Source of the DNA: UBA2136 sp047635695
Lineage (GTDB): Bacteria; Pseudomonadota; Alphaproteobacteria; UBA2136
Length of the DNA stretch: 12,562 bases
Assembly (NCBI GenBank): GCA_047635695.1
Contig: JBLILN010000033.1
Coordinates: 1-12,562, forward strand
Direction of reading: 5' to 3'
A program made the position numbers and the translations under genes. This document shows positions 1 through 7,086 of the stretch, piece by piece (within the stretch, counting starts at the first letter, position 1; each line of letters begins with the position of its first letter). The notes beneath the pieces were generated by a model. It did not search any database. It was not told where the DNA came from and saw only the letters and a list, made by a program, of their open reading frames with translations.

Positions 1-194
1 TCATGCGCCCTCGCCTCTTGCATATATGCCATCGTCATTTGCAATGCCTTCTCATCTTTTGTAACAAAATCCGTCAATACATCTGTTATCTTTGACATAA
101 CATCCTCTGAAACGCCTGCTTTTTTGGTCAGAGACTTATTTTTATCTAAAAATATCCCTACCAATGACGTTAACAATGGCACTGCAATATGCAT
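1..194 (-). CDS. Partial small protein at the window edge, possible second holin
   Basis: This frame is open from an ATG at 194 down to the left edge, so about 64 residues of N-terminus are visible and the C-terminus lies outside. The protein begins MHIAVPLLTSLVGIFLDKN, a hydrophobic stretch, followed by a Lys-rich amphipathic segment ending in MAYMQEARAH. Its ATG shares one base with the amidase stop (TGATG at 192-196), so translation is probably coupled to the endolysin. Position directly behind an endolysin and a hydrophobic start fit the three-TM holin type seen in many proteobacterial phages, but the diagnostic later membrane segments are not in the window. The holin call is inference from position; the reading frame itself is well supported. 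Confidence 0.55.
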   Translation of the reverse strand, partial: MHIAVPLLTSLVGIFLDKNKSLTKKAGVSEDVMSKITDVLTDFVTKDEKALQMTMAYMQEARAH

Positions 195-568
195 CACAAC
201 CCCACCCTTTCCTTCAAATTAAAATTAGGACATACTTTATGTTTATAAAATTCGTTATGTGTATTTAAACTTATTTGTGGGAACAATTTTCTGAGCATCT
301 TATGAATAACCTTTAATGCTGTAAATTGAGCCGATGTAAAATGCGTACTACCAATTAAGCATGTCCCTATACTCGAGGTATTATAGCCTTTGCAGTGCGC
401 ACCAATTTCATGCATAGGCCTGCCCATTTCAATTTCTCCATCGGTACGAATAATAAAGTGATAACCCACATCTAAAAAACCTCTGGCTTTATGCCATTTA
501 CGTATTTCTTTAACATCGCCAAACGCGCTGTCTGAACAATGAATTATATGACGTTTTATATATCTCAT
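194..568 (-). CDS. Endolysin: N-acetylmuramoyl-L-alanine amidase, T7 lysozyme type
   Basis: This is a zinc amidase (Amidase_2 family) that would cut the bond between N-acetylmuramic acid and L-alanine in peptidoglycan to release progeny. It is about 124 aa, close to T7 lysozyme (151 aa). Counted from the chosen start, the likely zinc ligands are His10 (in HIIHCSDS), His104 (in NTHNEF) and Cys113 (in KVCPNF). The partner residues Tyr36 (DVGYHF) and Lys111 match the catalytic Tyr and Lys of T7 lysozyme. A longer frame begins at a GTG at 592, but the ATG at 568 overlaps the upstream stop as ATGA (565-568), so I chose it. There is no signal peptide, so it depends on a holin. The next gene overlaps by one base. 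The frame is intact with all key residues present. Confidence 0.9.
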   Translation of the reverse strand: MRYIKRHIIHCSDSAFGDVKEIRKWHKARGFLDVGYHFIIRTDGEIEMGRPMHEIGAHCKGYNTSSIGTCLIGSTHFTSAQFTALKVIHKMLRKLFPQISLNTHNEFYKHKVCPNFNLKERVGL

Positions 569-747
569 AACCCTGTTGCCCCAATTGCCCACTTATAAAT
601 AAACTGAAATGCTGCAAATAAAGCAGCGCCTGTCCATAGCACACCACCCACAAATCCTTTGTATTTTGTAATTTCTTGTTCCAATTCACGGATATCATTG
701 CGTATATCCTTAAGTTCAATTTTAATTAAATGCTCTAACTCTTGCAT
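565..747 (-). CDS. Small one-TM membrane protein, XhlA-like candidate holin
   Basis: The 60-aa protein has a charged helical N-terminal half (residues 1-30, heptad-like Leu/Ile spacing, likely coiled coil) followed by one membrane segment at about residues 31-53 (GFVGGVLWTGAALFAAFQF, then IYKW). This cytoplasmic-coil-then-TM plan resembles the XhlA/holin-associated family. It lies immediately upstream of the endolysin and overlaps it by ATGA, the usual place for a holin. An AAGGGG Shine-Dalgarno sits five bases before the ATG at 747. It would act in the inner membrane, timing release of the signal-less amidase. The family assignment rests on architecture and context only. Confidence 0.65.
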   Translation of the reverse strand: MQELEHLIKIELKDIRNDIRELEQEITKYKGFVGGVLWTGAALFAAFQFIYKWAIGATGL

Positions 748-838
748 TGTGACCCCTTCGCAACCCTGTTATGTTTTAATTTTTGTCACCGACACTTAAA
801 AACTTGTTCTTATAGCGTATTCACGATAAATTCACCTC
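748..838. promoter_or_regulatory. Divergent intergenic region between lysis block and the plus-strand gene
   Basis: These 91 bases separate two genes that start in opposite directions, so they should hold promoter activity for the plus-strand gene and perhaps for the lysis block. On the plus strand a weak match TTGTTC (804-809), then GATAAATT (825-832), would place transcription start near the ATG at 839. On the minus strand, TATAAG occurs at 816-811 with no convincing -35. Neither match is strong; I report the region and not a defined promoter. Confidence 0.3.
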
Positions 839-1372
839 ATGAGTGATTTTTATGACGAGTATGAAGCAGACGAAAAGTACATAACCAAACAAGGGGTACA
901 ACCTCATAAGTACAATATTGTCTTAACGAAAGAGGGTGAAGAAATCACCTTTGACTTTCCGCCTGCCACTTCAGAAAACATCACACGCTTTGGTTATATA
1001 ACACCTACGGACAAACGCTGCACATCAGGCCTTGTCAATAATGAAGATGACCTTTACGACACATTAAAGCCTATTTTAGGTAACAGCTATAAAGGCGAGC
1101 TTGCCTACCATACAAGAAAGCAAACAATCGTTTCCTTGCATGATACAGCCATACTAGGTTATCAGCGTCAAACCATCATGGACCCACGCATTTCAAACGA
1201 AATTGCCATGTTTTGGGAAATTTATCTCGATCAACGTATCTTCCCGCAAGCGCAAGAAGATGAATGGCGTCAATTGATGGCCAAAATTATCATCGCTGAA
1301 AAAGAAGATGAAGACGCTGATAAAAAACTCGCCGAAGATATAAAAGACCGCTTACTCGAACAAGCTTTATAA
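839..1372 (+). CDS. Unknown 177-aa acidic protein, the only plus-strand gene
   Basis: I do not recognise this protein. It is intact, soluble-looking (no signal peptide or membrane segment) and acidic. The N-terminal part (1-60) looks like beta-strand-forming sequence (YNIVLTKEGEEITFDF). The middle is mixed, and the C-terminal third (about 120-177) is helical and highly charged (IIIAEKEDEDADKKLAED). No clear Shine-Dalgarno precedes the ATG; the bases before it (CACCTC) are the opposite of one, so initiation may be weak or leaderless. The gene stops four bases before the minus-strand gene ending at 1377, and late transcription of the operon would run antisense through it. A lone reversed gene between virion and lysis modules is typical of a moron or lysogenic-conversion gene. 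That role is inference. Confidence 0.75.
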   Translation: MSDFYDEYEADEKYITKQGVQPHKYNIVLTKEGEEITFDFPPATSENITRFGYITPTDKRCTSGLVNNEDDLYDTLKPILGNSYKGELAYHTRKQTIVSLHDTAILGYQRQTIMDPRISNEIAMFWEIYLDQRIFPQAQEDEWRQLMAKIIIAEKEDEDADKKLAEDIKDRLLEQAL

Positions 1373-1376
1373 AAAC

Positions 1377-1703
1377 TTAGCCGTTAAGCATCATTTCTAG
1401 CTCAGCCAACAAACTTGTGATAGATAAAAATTGATCTTCACCCTGCAATGTTTTCATCGTAAGTTCATCTTTTTCAATATTCAACTTAATAGACTCAAGC
1501 AACGGATTGAGCTCTAAGTCATTCCATATTTTAACGGCTTCGGCCTCACGTTTTTCGAGAAGTAGTGAGATAATGTACTTAAGTTCTGCTGCATTTCTTT
1601 GTACGATTGAAACAACGTCTTTTGTTTGATTTTCGTAATCAGACATCGCTTGTTTCCAAGGGTTCAATTCATTTTCAACCCAATTTTTCATGACAGTCAT
1701 CAT
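1377..1703 (-). CDS. Unknown 108-aa helical protein
   Basis: This is a small, almost wholly alpha-helical protein with no Cys or membrane segment, containing the stretch KYIISLLLEKREAEAVKIW and ending in LAELEMMLNG. I do not recognise it. A GTG at 1709 is in frame, but the ATG at 1703 is preferred because AAAGGG lies about five bases ahead of it. It follows the proline-rich protein gene by about 16 bases, so it is likely co-transcribed with the virion genes. Being the last gene before the reversed accessory gene, it could be a minor virion component or a chaperone, but nothing in the sequence decides this. Confidence 0.65.
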   Translation of the reverse strand: MMTVMKNWVENELNPWKQAMSDYENQTKDVVSIVQRNAAELKYIISLLLEKREAEAVKIWNDLELNPLLESIKLNIEKDELTMKTLQGEDQFLSITSLLAELEMMLNG

Positions 1704-1719
1704 AACCACCCTTTAATTT

Positions 1720-2481
1720 TTAATACCTGTTAAAATTTGAACCAATAGAACTGCCCACTGTTGCGCCAACAGGCCCACCAAAGAACGCCCCTGCAACCTG
1801 TCCAAATAATTGGGGTGCCTGTGCAGGGTTTTGCAAACGGCTGTTGTTGTTTGCAAGTTGACGATTATAATAATCAGCAATAGATGCGCTATTACCCGCA
1901 TTTATTGATGAAACAGCACTCAAACCACTGACGGCAGAATTCATGGTACGCGCACCTTCAATGTCATTACGATTGGCGGCGATATTGTAAAGGTTTTGTT
2001 GCAGCGCAAGCTTTTCATTACGTATACCCCCCGCTATCAAACCTTTTTCGCGTGTCACTTCAGCCATAGCATCGTGCTTATCACCAATACGTCGACGCCT
2101 TGCTGTTTCCCCTGCAGAAGAACTTGTTAAGCCTCTTTTTGCTAAAATTTTATCTTCAACTTCTGCACGCTCTTCAAAGTTACCATCAACAAACTGATTT
2201 TTTTCACTTTCCCAAGCATTTAAAATGCTTGGTGTTTGTTCACTTTGGTCATAGTCAGCTGATGAAAGTTTCTTAATTTCTGCCAAGGCATCATGCATAA
2301 TTGACTTATATTCCTGCTCCTCTGCCATTTGCTCGGCAGTTAGCGGAATGCGTTTAGTAATATAGGTGTAAGTACCATCATCATTTTTGACTGGTATTTG
2401 CTCCGTACCACCAATTTCGTCACGGTAATAACTTGGTGGTGGTGGCGGAGGTGATTCTTTTTGCTTAAATAATGTTGCCAT
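1720..2481 (-). CDS. Proline-rich and glycine-rich protein, candidate internal virion (ejection) protein
   Basis: The 253-aa protein has a short basic start, a run of six prolines (residues 11-16), a helical charged middle (about 45-170, with RRRR near 129-132), an Asn/Gln/Ser-rich stretch and a hydrophobic small-residue C-terminus (GQVAGAFFGGPVGATVGSS) with glycine-zipper spacing. Proteins with a polyproline start and such a tail are common, usually unnamed, downstream of fibre genes in proteobacterial podoviruses. Ejected proteins of other phages carry similar membrane-active glycine-zipper ends, so an ejection role is plausible but not shown. The Shine-Dalgarno is weak (AGAAAG). The frame is intact. 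No other ejection protein or virion transglycosylase is visible in the window. Confidence 0.7.
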   Translation of the reverse strand: MATLFKQKESPPPPPPSYYRDEIGGTEQIPVKNDDGTYTYITKRIPLTAEQMAEEQEYKSIMHDALAEIKKLSSADYDQSEQTPSILNAWESEKNQFVDGNFEERAEVEDKILAKRGLTSSSAGETARRRRIGDKHDAMAEVTREKGLIAGGIRNEKLALQQNLYNIAANRNDIEGARTMNSAVSGLSAVSSINAGNSASIADYYNRQLANNNSRLQNPAQAPQLFGQVAGAFFGGPVGATVGSSIGSNFNRY

Positions 2482-2497
2482 TTATTTATCTTTCTAT

Positions 2498-2941
2498 TTA
2501 ATTTAAATATCTTGTTGAAACATTGTGTCGACTTAAAACCATTGTGACAGGGCTTATATCATCTAATCCATATACATATTGAAAACCAAATTTAGTTGCC
2601 ATACGCAGGGATTCTTCCCTGCGTGGGTTCACCCAAATATAGTCTAAACTCATATCATTAAAAATAAGGCGCATAAGCCATTTAAGTGTTTTTTTAGAAG
2701 CCCATTTTCCACGTTTATCTTGCCGGCAAACCACATCTAAAAAAGCATTTTCATTGGTCACGTCTCCCAAAATAAAAGCAGCTTCCAACTGCCTTTTACC
2801 GGAAAATTTTCCGTAACATATACAACCTTCAAAAAAGGCTTCTGCTTCGTGAAAATGTTTGGGAGTATGGGGGGATTTTTCTTTTGTCATAAGCATAAAA
2901 AGCGCATGATATTCACAGGATTTCAAAGCGCGTAATTGCAT
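2498..2941 (-). CDS. GNAT-fold protein, T7 gp13-like
   Basis: The 147-aa protein has the layout of a small GNAT-fold protein: an N-terminal helix, a central strand (AAFILGD, about 54-60), a basic helix (KKTLKWLMRLIF, 83-94), then the strand-helix-strand DYIWVNPRREESLRMATKFG (about 99-118) followed by FQYVY. The last part closely recalls T7 gp13 (NYVWVGNTSHIRFLKTIG), a phage GNAT-like protein needed for virion assembly. A canonical acetyl-CoA P-loop (Q/RxxGxG/A) is not evident, so an enzymatic role is doubtful. The start at 2941 has AAAGGA seven bases upstream, overlapping the end of the preceding gene. Context among virion genes supports an assembly function. It is intact, but the coding sequence carries two hairpins. 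Confidence 0.7.
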   Translation of the reverse strand: MQLRALKSCEYHALFMLMTKEKSPHTPKHFHEAEAFFEGCICYGKFSGKRQLEAAFILGDVTNENAFLDVVCRQDKRGKWASKKTLKWLMRLIFNDMSLDYIWVNPRREESLRMATKFGFQYVYGLDDISPVTMVLSRHNVSTRYLN

Positions 2942-2952
2942 AATAATATCCT

Positions 2953-3222
2953 TTAAACAAGGGTTAAACGAATAGACGCCTTCTCATCGAGTAATGCCTG
3001 TACCTGTACATCAAATGCTGATGCGTTTTTAATATCTTCAATCATTCTAGGCAATTTACTTTGTAGATCTATATCAATTTCATCAAGCCTTTTGTAGGGT
3101 GCTTCTGCTAATATTTCAGCTTCTACTCGCGCAATTTCTGCGTTACGCGCATCAATCTCTTCCACCGTTAAATCAACAATTTTACTAGGTTTCCCTGGCA
3201 CAGTTGCTATTACTTTTTTCAT
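2953..3222 (-). CDS. Small tail-fibre-associated helical protein
   Basis: This 89-aa protein starts with a short beta-like segment (MKKVIATVPGKPSKIVDLT) followed by a long charged helix (about 20-60) and a second helix (QVQALLDEKASIRLTL). Short proteins of this shape are very common directly after tail-fibre genes and often act as fibre assembly chaperones or are simply unassigned. I do not recognise a specific family. AAGGA lies nine bases before the ATG at 3222, and only about 12 bases separate it from the fibre stop. The frame is intact. Confidence 0.65.
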   Translation of the reverse strand: MKKVIATVPGKPSKIVDLTVEEIDARNAEIARVEAEILAEAPYKRLDEIDIDLQSKLPRMIEDIKNASAFDVQVQALLDEKASIRLTLV

Positions 3223-3234
3223 AATTTTATTTCC

Positions 3235-4635
3235 TTATGTTTTTTTAATACCGTATAAATAAAACGCACCAGATGTAAAATTACCTGTTGATAATAACAA
3301 CTGCACACCGTTAAATGCCACGGCGGTGTTCTTCAAATAAAGGCCACCAAACCTGTGGACATAATTGCCATAGGACTGTAAAAACCCATTAACATATTTG
3401 TCGTATAAAGTGCCAACATTTGCCATATCAGGTAAGTTTATTTCACCTCTAATAGGTAGCGTACCAACAGGCTGACCTGTTGTAGCATTTAAGTGTATTT
3501 CAGAATCAGCACCATCTTGACTTGAGCTAATCCTTGCAACCACACCCCATTGGTATGACGTAGCCCCTGACTCCCAAGTTGTACCAGAGTCCTCAGAAAA
3601 CCTCATAATAACATCTGCTGATGCTGAAATTACTACATCTTCCATTTTTATGACAAAACCAGAATAATCATTCGTAAATCCACTTGTAAATTCAACAGAT
3701 GTGCTTGCTGAAGCAGTTGCACTTGAAATAAGTTCCCATACAACATTCACTTTATCTTGATAAGATGGATCAACGCTACTTCCATTACTTGTCAGAACTT
3801 GTCCAAGCGTACCTGAACGAGATAATTTCGCAGGTGTAATGGCATTTGAAGCCAATTTATTTGTCGTGATAGCTTCGTCAGCAATGACATAACCATTTGC
3901 GTCCACAGTGGCGCGCAATACCCAAACAGGACTGGCTTCACTACCTGTATTTTCCACCACTTCAAAATTACCGCCAGATGATCGCAAACCATATATTTTG
4001 CCACTTATACCTGTGTCTGTTAAAGTTACAATGGCAGTATCATTTTTCACATTCAATGCGTCCACTGTCAGGTCTGCAAATTTTTGCACAGCATTACCAA
4101 TAGCAGCTGGCATAATAGGGCTGTAATAAATAGACGTTGGTGCCGCAGTTATAATAGCAATACCACCATTTTCATCAACCAGATCGATTAAATTTAGTGT
4201 TGTTGTACCGGTGCTAAAAGTAGAAGATTCTAATGTGGCAAATAAAGGCACGCCCGCATCAATAATTTTAACACGGCGGTTAGCAACATAAATAGACCTT
4301 TGATCACCATCACATGTTATGGTTGAGTTATCCATGCGTATTATATTAATCACCTCATGATTTACCCAGTCATCCATCACACTAGAAGCAGAAGCTTTAA
4401 GCGAACCATCCTCATTAAACGATAGGTTAAGCCTATCTGCAATTGACGCTTGAGAACCAGCAGCTTCATCGATATCATTCAAAGCATCAATAACGTAGTT
4501 CAAATCACCATCCATTTTACTACTAGAGATGGATACCTTTGGTTGAGCCGAAGCATCACTTTGATATTTATCTCTATTAACGAGGGAACTTCCCCCTGAG
4601 TATGCCCATAACGGGCGCTGTTATTTAGTTGTCAT
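3235..4635 (-). pseudogene. Tail fibre gene with an early in-frame stop (TAA at codon 5)
   Basis: The full frame is 467 codons, starting at an ATG at 4635 that overlaps the upstream stop as ATGA. After MTTK comes TAA (4621-4623), then the frame stays open and reads like a fibre N-terminus (QRPLWAYSGGSSLVNRDKY). The first ATG after the stop is at 4515 (codon 41), with no good Shine-Dalgarno, so rescue would lose about 40 residues that normally attach the fibre to the tail. Further on come a conserved head (GDLNYVIDALNDIDEA), a repeat-like ITTNKLASNAITPAKL motif typical of phage fibres, and a beta-rich C-terminal receptor-binding region ending in YLYGIKKT. CAA (Gln) to TAA is the simplest cause. 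The role, host-surface binding, is by family resemblance. Confidence 0.8.
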
Positions 4636-6386
4636 TTTCCCTGTATCCCAAATAATTTTAATCCATAAACCGTTAAAGGCCCTTCGGTAGAATTGGTTTC
4701 AACCACATAAGACAATACGTCTGCAATAAAGTGATCACGCACTTGTTCTGGCGCCGACGCACCATAATCCCAAAAGGCTTCATCCCAGTCAGCTATATCC
4801 CAATAGTTTTCGCCTTTATGTACTGTTACATTGCTTTCAACAAAACTTGAATTATTGTAATTCTTAAAACGCTTCGCAGAAATGGTAAGAGGTTCCCCCT
4901 GCTCTGTAAGTACTTCAATGTATTTATTAGCCCATCGTTTCCCGCCAGTATTTGCCTGTATCCAAGGCATCCACCACTTTGTCACAATCGCAGCCCCATC
5001 ATCGGAAAATACCGTTTCATCATAAAGATAAAGCTGACCACCTACTGCGATATATAACTTACCGTCTGGTGTATTCAACGACGCTGTCATGTCACCAAAA
5101 ACGCCATCAAATAATGATCAACCGCTCGACGTACCGCTTAATTGAAAAATAAAAGTTTCATCTGCTGGTTTAAATGCAAACCAACCTTGGTTATCATGGC
5201 GAAATGTGAGGGCATTTTTATAACTGGCATCACTTGCTGTGAGTGTTTGTAAAACTTTAGATATCGTGCTGTCTACTTCAGAGCCTAAGTCTGCAATATC
5301 AAGCTGTTCTGTTTGTAAAACACGGCTTAATGTGCGTACGCCAAATTTTGTAAAGAAGGCAATATCATTAGGCATTTCTGCAATTAAATCACCGTGAACA
5401 AGCCCTAAAGGAATTGTCTTACTCCATGACATGTCGCCACTTTCAGTAGGGTCATAACCCGACCAAATTTGAATATAATTACGACCAAAAAATATACTTA
5501 AACCATCTTTCACAGCCATCGCTAACACTTCGTCAGAAACAGGCATTTTATCGGCAATATTAATATATTGCAAAGCACCATCTGCGTCACGCCAATCAGT
5601 TTCGTCACCACTTGAATTGGTATAAAATACAAATGTCCTATCACTGCTGTTAGAAAAACTATTGGCTTTTAAAGCCCCCTCACCCATGCCCCAAAGCCTG
5701 TCGTGTGCTGCGTAAACATAATTAAATGTGGGCGGATATTCTTTAAATTCAATTTTTTCAAGCGCAACTGTCGTCACACTTTCATTGATTGTAACCGTTG
5801 TCACAGCACCTGTTTGTATTGCAGTATTTACAGTGGTATTTACATAAACATCCACACCAAGCCTTAACCTTATTTCTTTACCGACAGGATAAAGAGATGT
5901 GTCTGAATCAACCGTAAATAATGTGGCAGAAACGTAAGTTAAATTCGCCCCTGCTTCATCCACCCATTCATGTATAATGGAGAGTGACGTGCCGTCCCAG
6001 GACATAACTTTATCAATGCCGTTACATATAATAAGACGCCCCGCATAGTGTGCCCAACGAATTTTACCACTGGCATTTAAGCCTGCATAAACTTCAAGCC
6101 ATGTATCATCATTTTGATAGTGATATATTTTCCCTGCGTCGGTCACAGCCAACAGTTGAATATGACCTGCTGTGGGGATATAATGCATCAAGACTTCAAT
6201 ATTTTCCGCTTCTATCGCAGCGACATTTTTAACAACGCCATTGCGTTTGTAACCCGCACCACCTTGTTGGGCCTACATATTTCTATGTTCTCTTGCAAAC
6301 TCTAAACCCATTTGTGTTGGTGTGCGGTTTGTTGACATTAATCGTTGTGGAAAGGGTATAAAAATATGTGTTAAATTACGTTTCAT
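4632..6386 (-). pseudogene. P22 gp10-like DNA stabilisation/tail protein with two in-frame stops
   Basis: One frame of 585 codons runs from an ATG at 6386 (ATGA overlap with the adaptor stop) to a TGA at 4632. It is interrupted by TAG at 6273-6275 (codon 38, within HRNM*AQQGGAGYKRNG) and TGA at 5118-5120 (codon 423, within GTSSG*SLFDGVFGD). No frame change occurs, and the sequence on both sides is coherent: a beta-rich propeller-like protein with repeated blades such as YAAHDRLWGMGEG, AVKDGLSIFFG, NDIAFFTKFGVRTLS and KLYIAVGGQLYLYD. This is the style of the P22 gp10 family, which plugs and stabilises the packaged head at the tail. The stops fit Gln or Trp to TAG and Trp or Arg to TGA by one transition each. 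As it stands, only fragments would be made. Confidence 0.8.
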
Positions 6387-7002
6387 CTATCTAACTTTCC
6401 TTTAGAAGGTTGAGACGCTAATGATAGCTTAACTTCTCTTTTAACTTCGTCCCATTTTTGCTGAAAGAGCTTTAAATCGCCTTGTGAGCTAAAGCCACGT
6501 TCAAATATAGAGGACCAAACAAGCCCGCCCCAAACAAGACCGTGATGAAACTGTTTGGGATTAAAATTTCCGTTTCTGCGCCACCATCTAATAAGTCCGT
6601 CACCTGTCTTAAATACACAACTTTTACACTGGCGCCACCTTGTGGGTATAGCTTAATGTCACGCCCATCAATCCAGTAAGCATGTGCGGCCCCACTGGCT
6701 GTTAAATTTGCGTCTTTTTTCACAATATCAGCATGAGATTTCAACCTAAGTTCACGGCCAGTTGTAGTATCAACCACTGCCAAAACTCGATAAACATCAC
6801 ACGGCAATATGCCTGTGCCAGAGGCTACCTCAACTGTGTTTGTGCTTTCAATATATCTTTCCAAGTAAGGCATACATACGCCCACAATTTCTTGATATGC
6901 ACTGTTAAGCCAGCTGAGTGATTTTAATTTTAAATTTGTGTCGGGTGCAACTTCATCATGACTAATTTCAAGAATACGGTCACGTATTTCATTCACATTC
7001 AT
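6383..7002 (-). pseudogene. Head-tail adaptor (P22 gp4 / SU10 adaptor type), one-base deletion
   Basis: The first 150 residues are intact (MNVNEIRDRILEISHDE, then SWLNSAYQEIV, PYLERY and ELRLKSHADIVKKDA), the helical-then-beta plan of phage adaptor proteins that bind below the portal ring. After ETEILIP the frame is lost and ends at 6472 with a foreign tail. Adding one base in the short run at 6554-6556 restores QFHHGLVWGGLVW and a helical C-terminus (LKLFQQKWDEVKREVK) that stops at 6383. The restored product is about 206 aa, and its restored stop overlaps the next start as ATGA, strong evidence that this was the ancestral end. AAGGAG lies eight bases before the ATG. The truncated form lacks the C-terminal helices expected to contact the portal. 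Confidence 0.82.
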
Positions 7003-7020
7003 AAATACTTCTCCTTTAAA

Positions 7021-7054
7021 TAAAAATGGGCATTTTTCTAAAGAAAATACCCAT
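7021..7054 (-). terminator. Intrinsic terminator after the coat gene
   Basis: On the minus strand an 11-bp stem (ATGGGTATTTT pairing with AAAATGCCCAT, one G-T wobble) is followed by TTTTTA. It lies about 33 bases after the coat stop and before the adaptor gene. A leaky terminator here would raise coat relative to downstream tail gene expression. No T-tract follows on the plus strand, so it is directional. Confidence 0.65.
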
Positions 7055-7086
7055 ATAAAAGAACCCTCAATTAATACTTATAAGTA

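Noticed and set aside
510..719. Minus-strand frame overlapping the holin-like gene
   Set aside because: It is a shadow of the 565-747 gene, without a ribosome site of its own or protein-like features.
569..770. 9-base direct repeat AACCCTGTT at 569-577 and 762-770
   Set aside because: Both copies lie just ahead of start codons and reflect G-rich leader sequence on the minus strand; too short to suggest an element.
1355..1390. Terminator between the convergent genes
   Set aside because: The only pairing is a short AT-rich stem with a wobble and no clear T-tract, too weak to call.
3792..4126. Short frames on both strands inside the fibre gene
   Set aside because: They lie wholly within a well-supported fibre frame and have atypical composition.
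6050..6305. Plus-strand frames opposite the stabilisation gene
   Set aside because: They lie antisense to a coherent protein frame and have no start signals or recognisable features.
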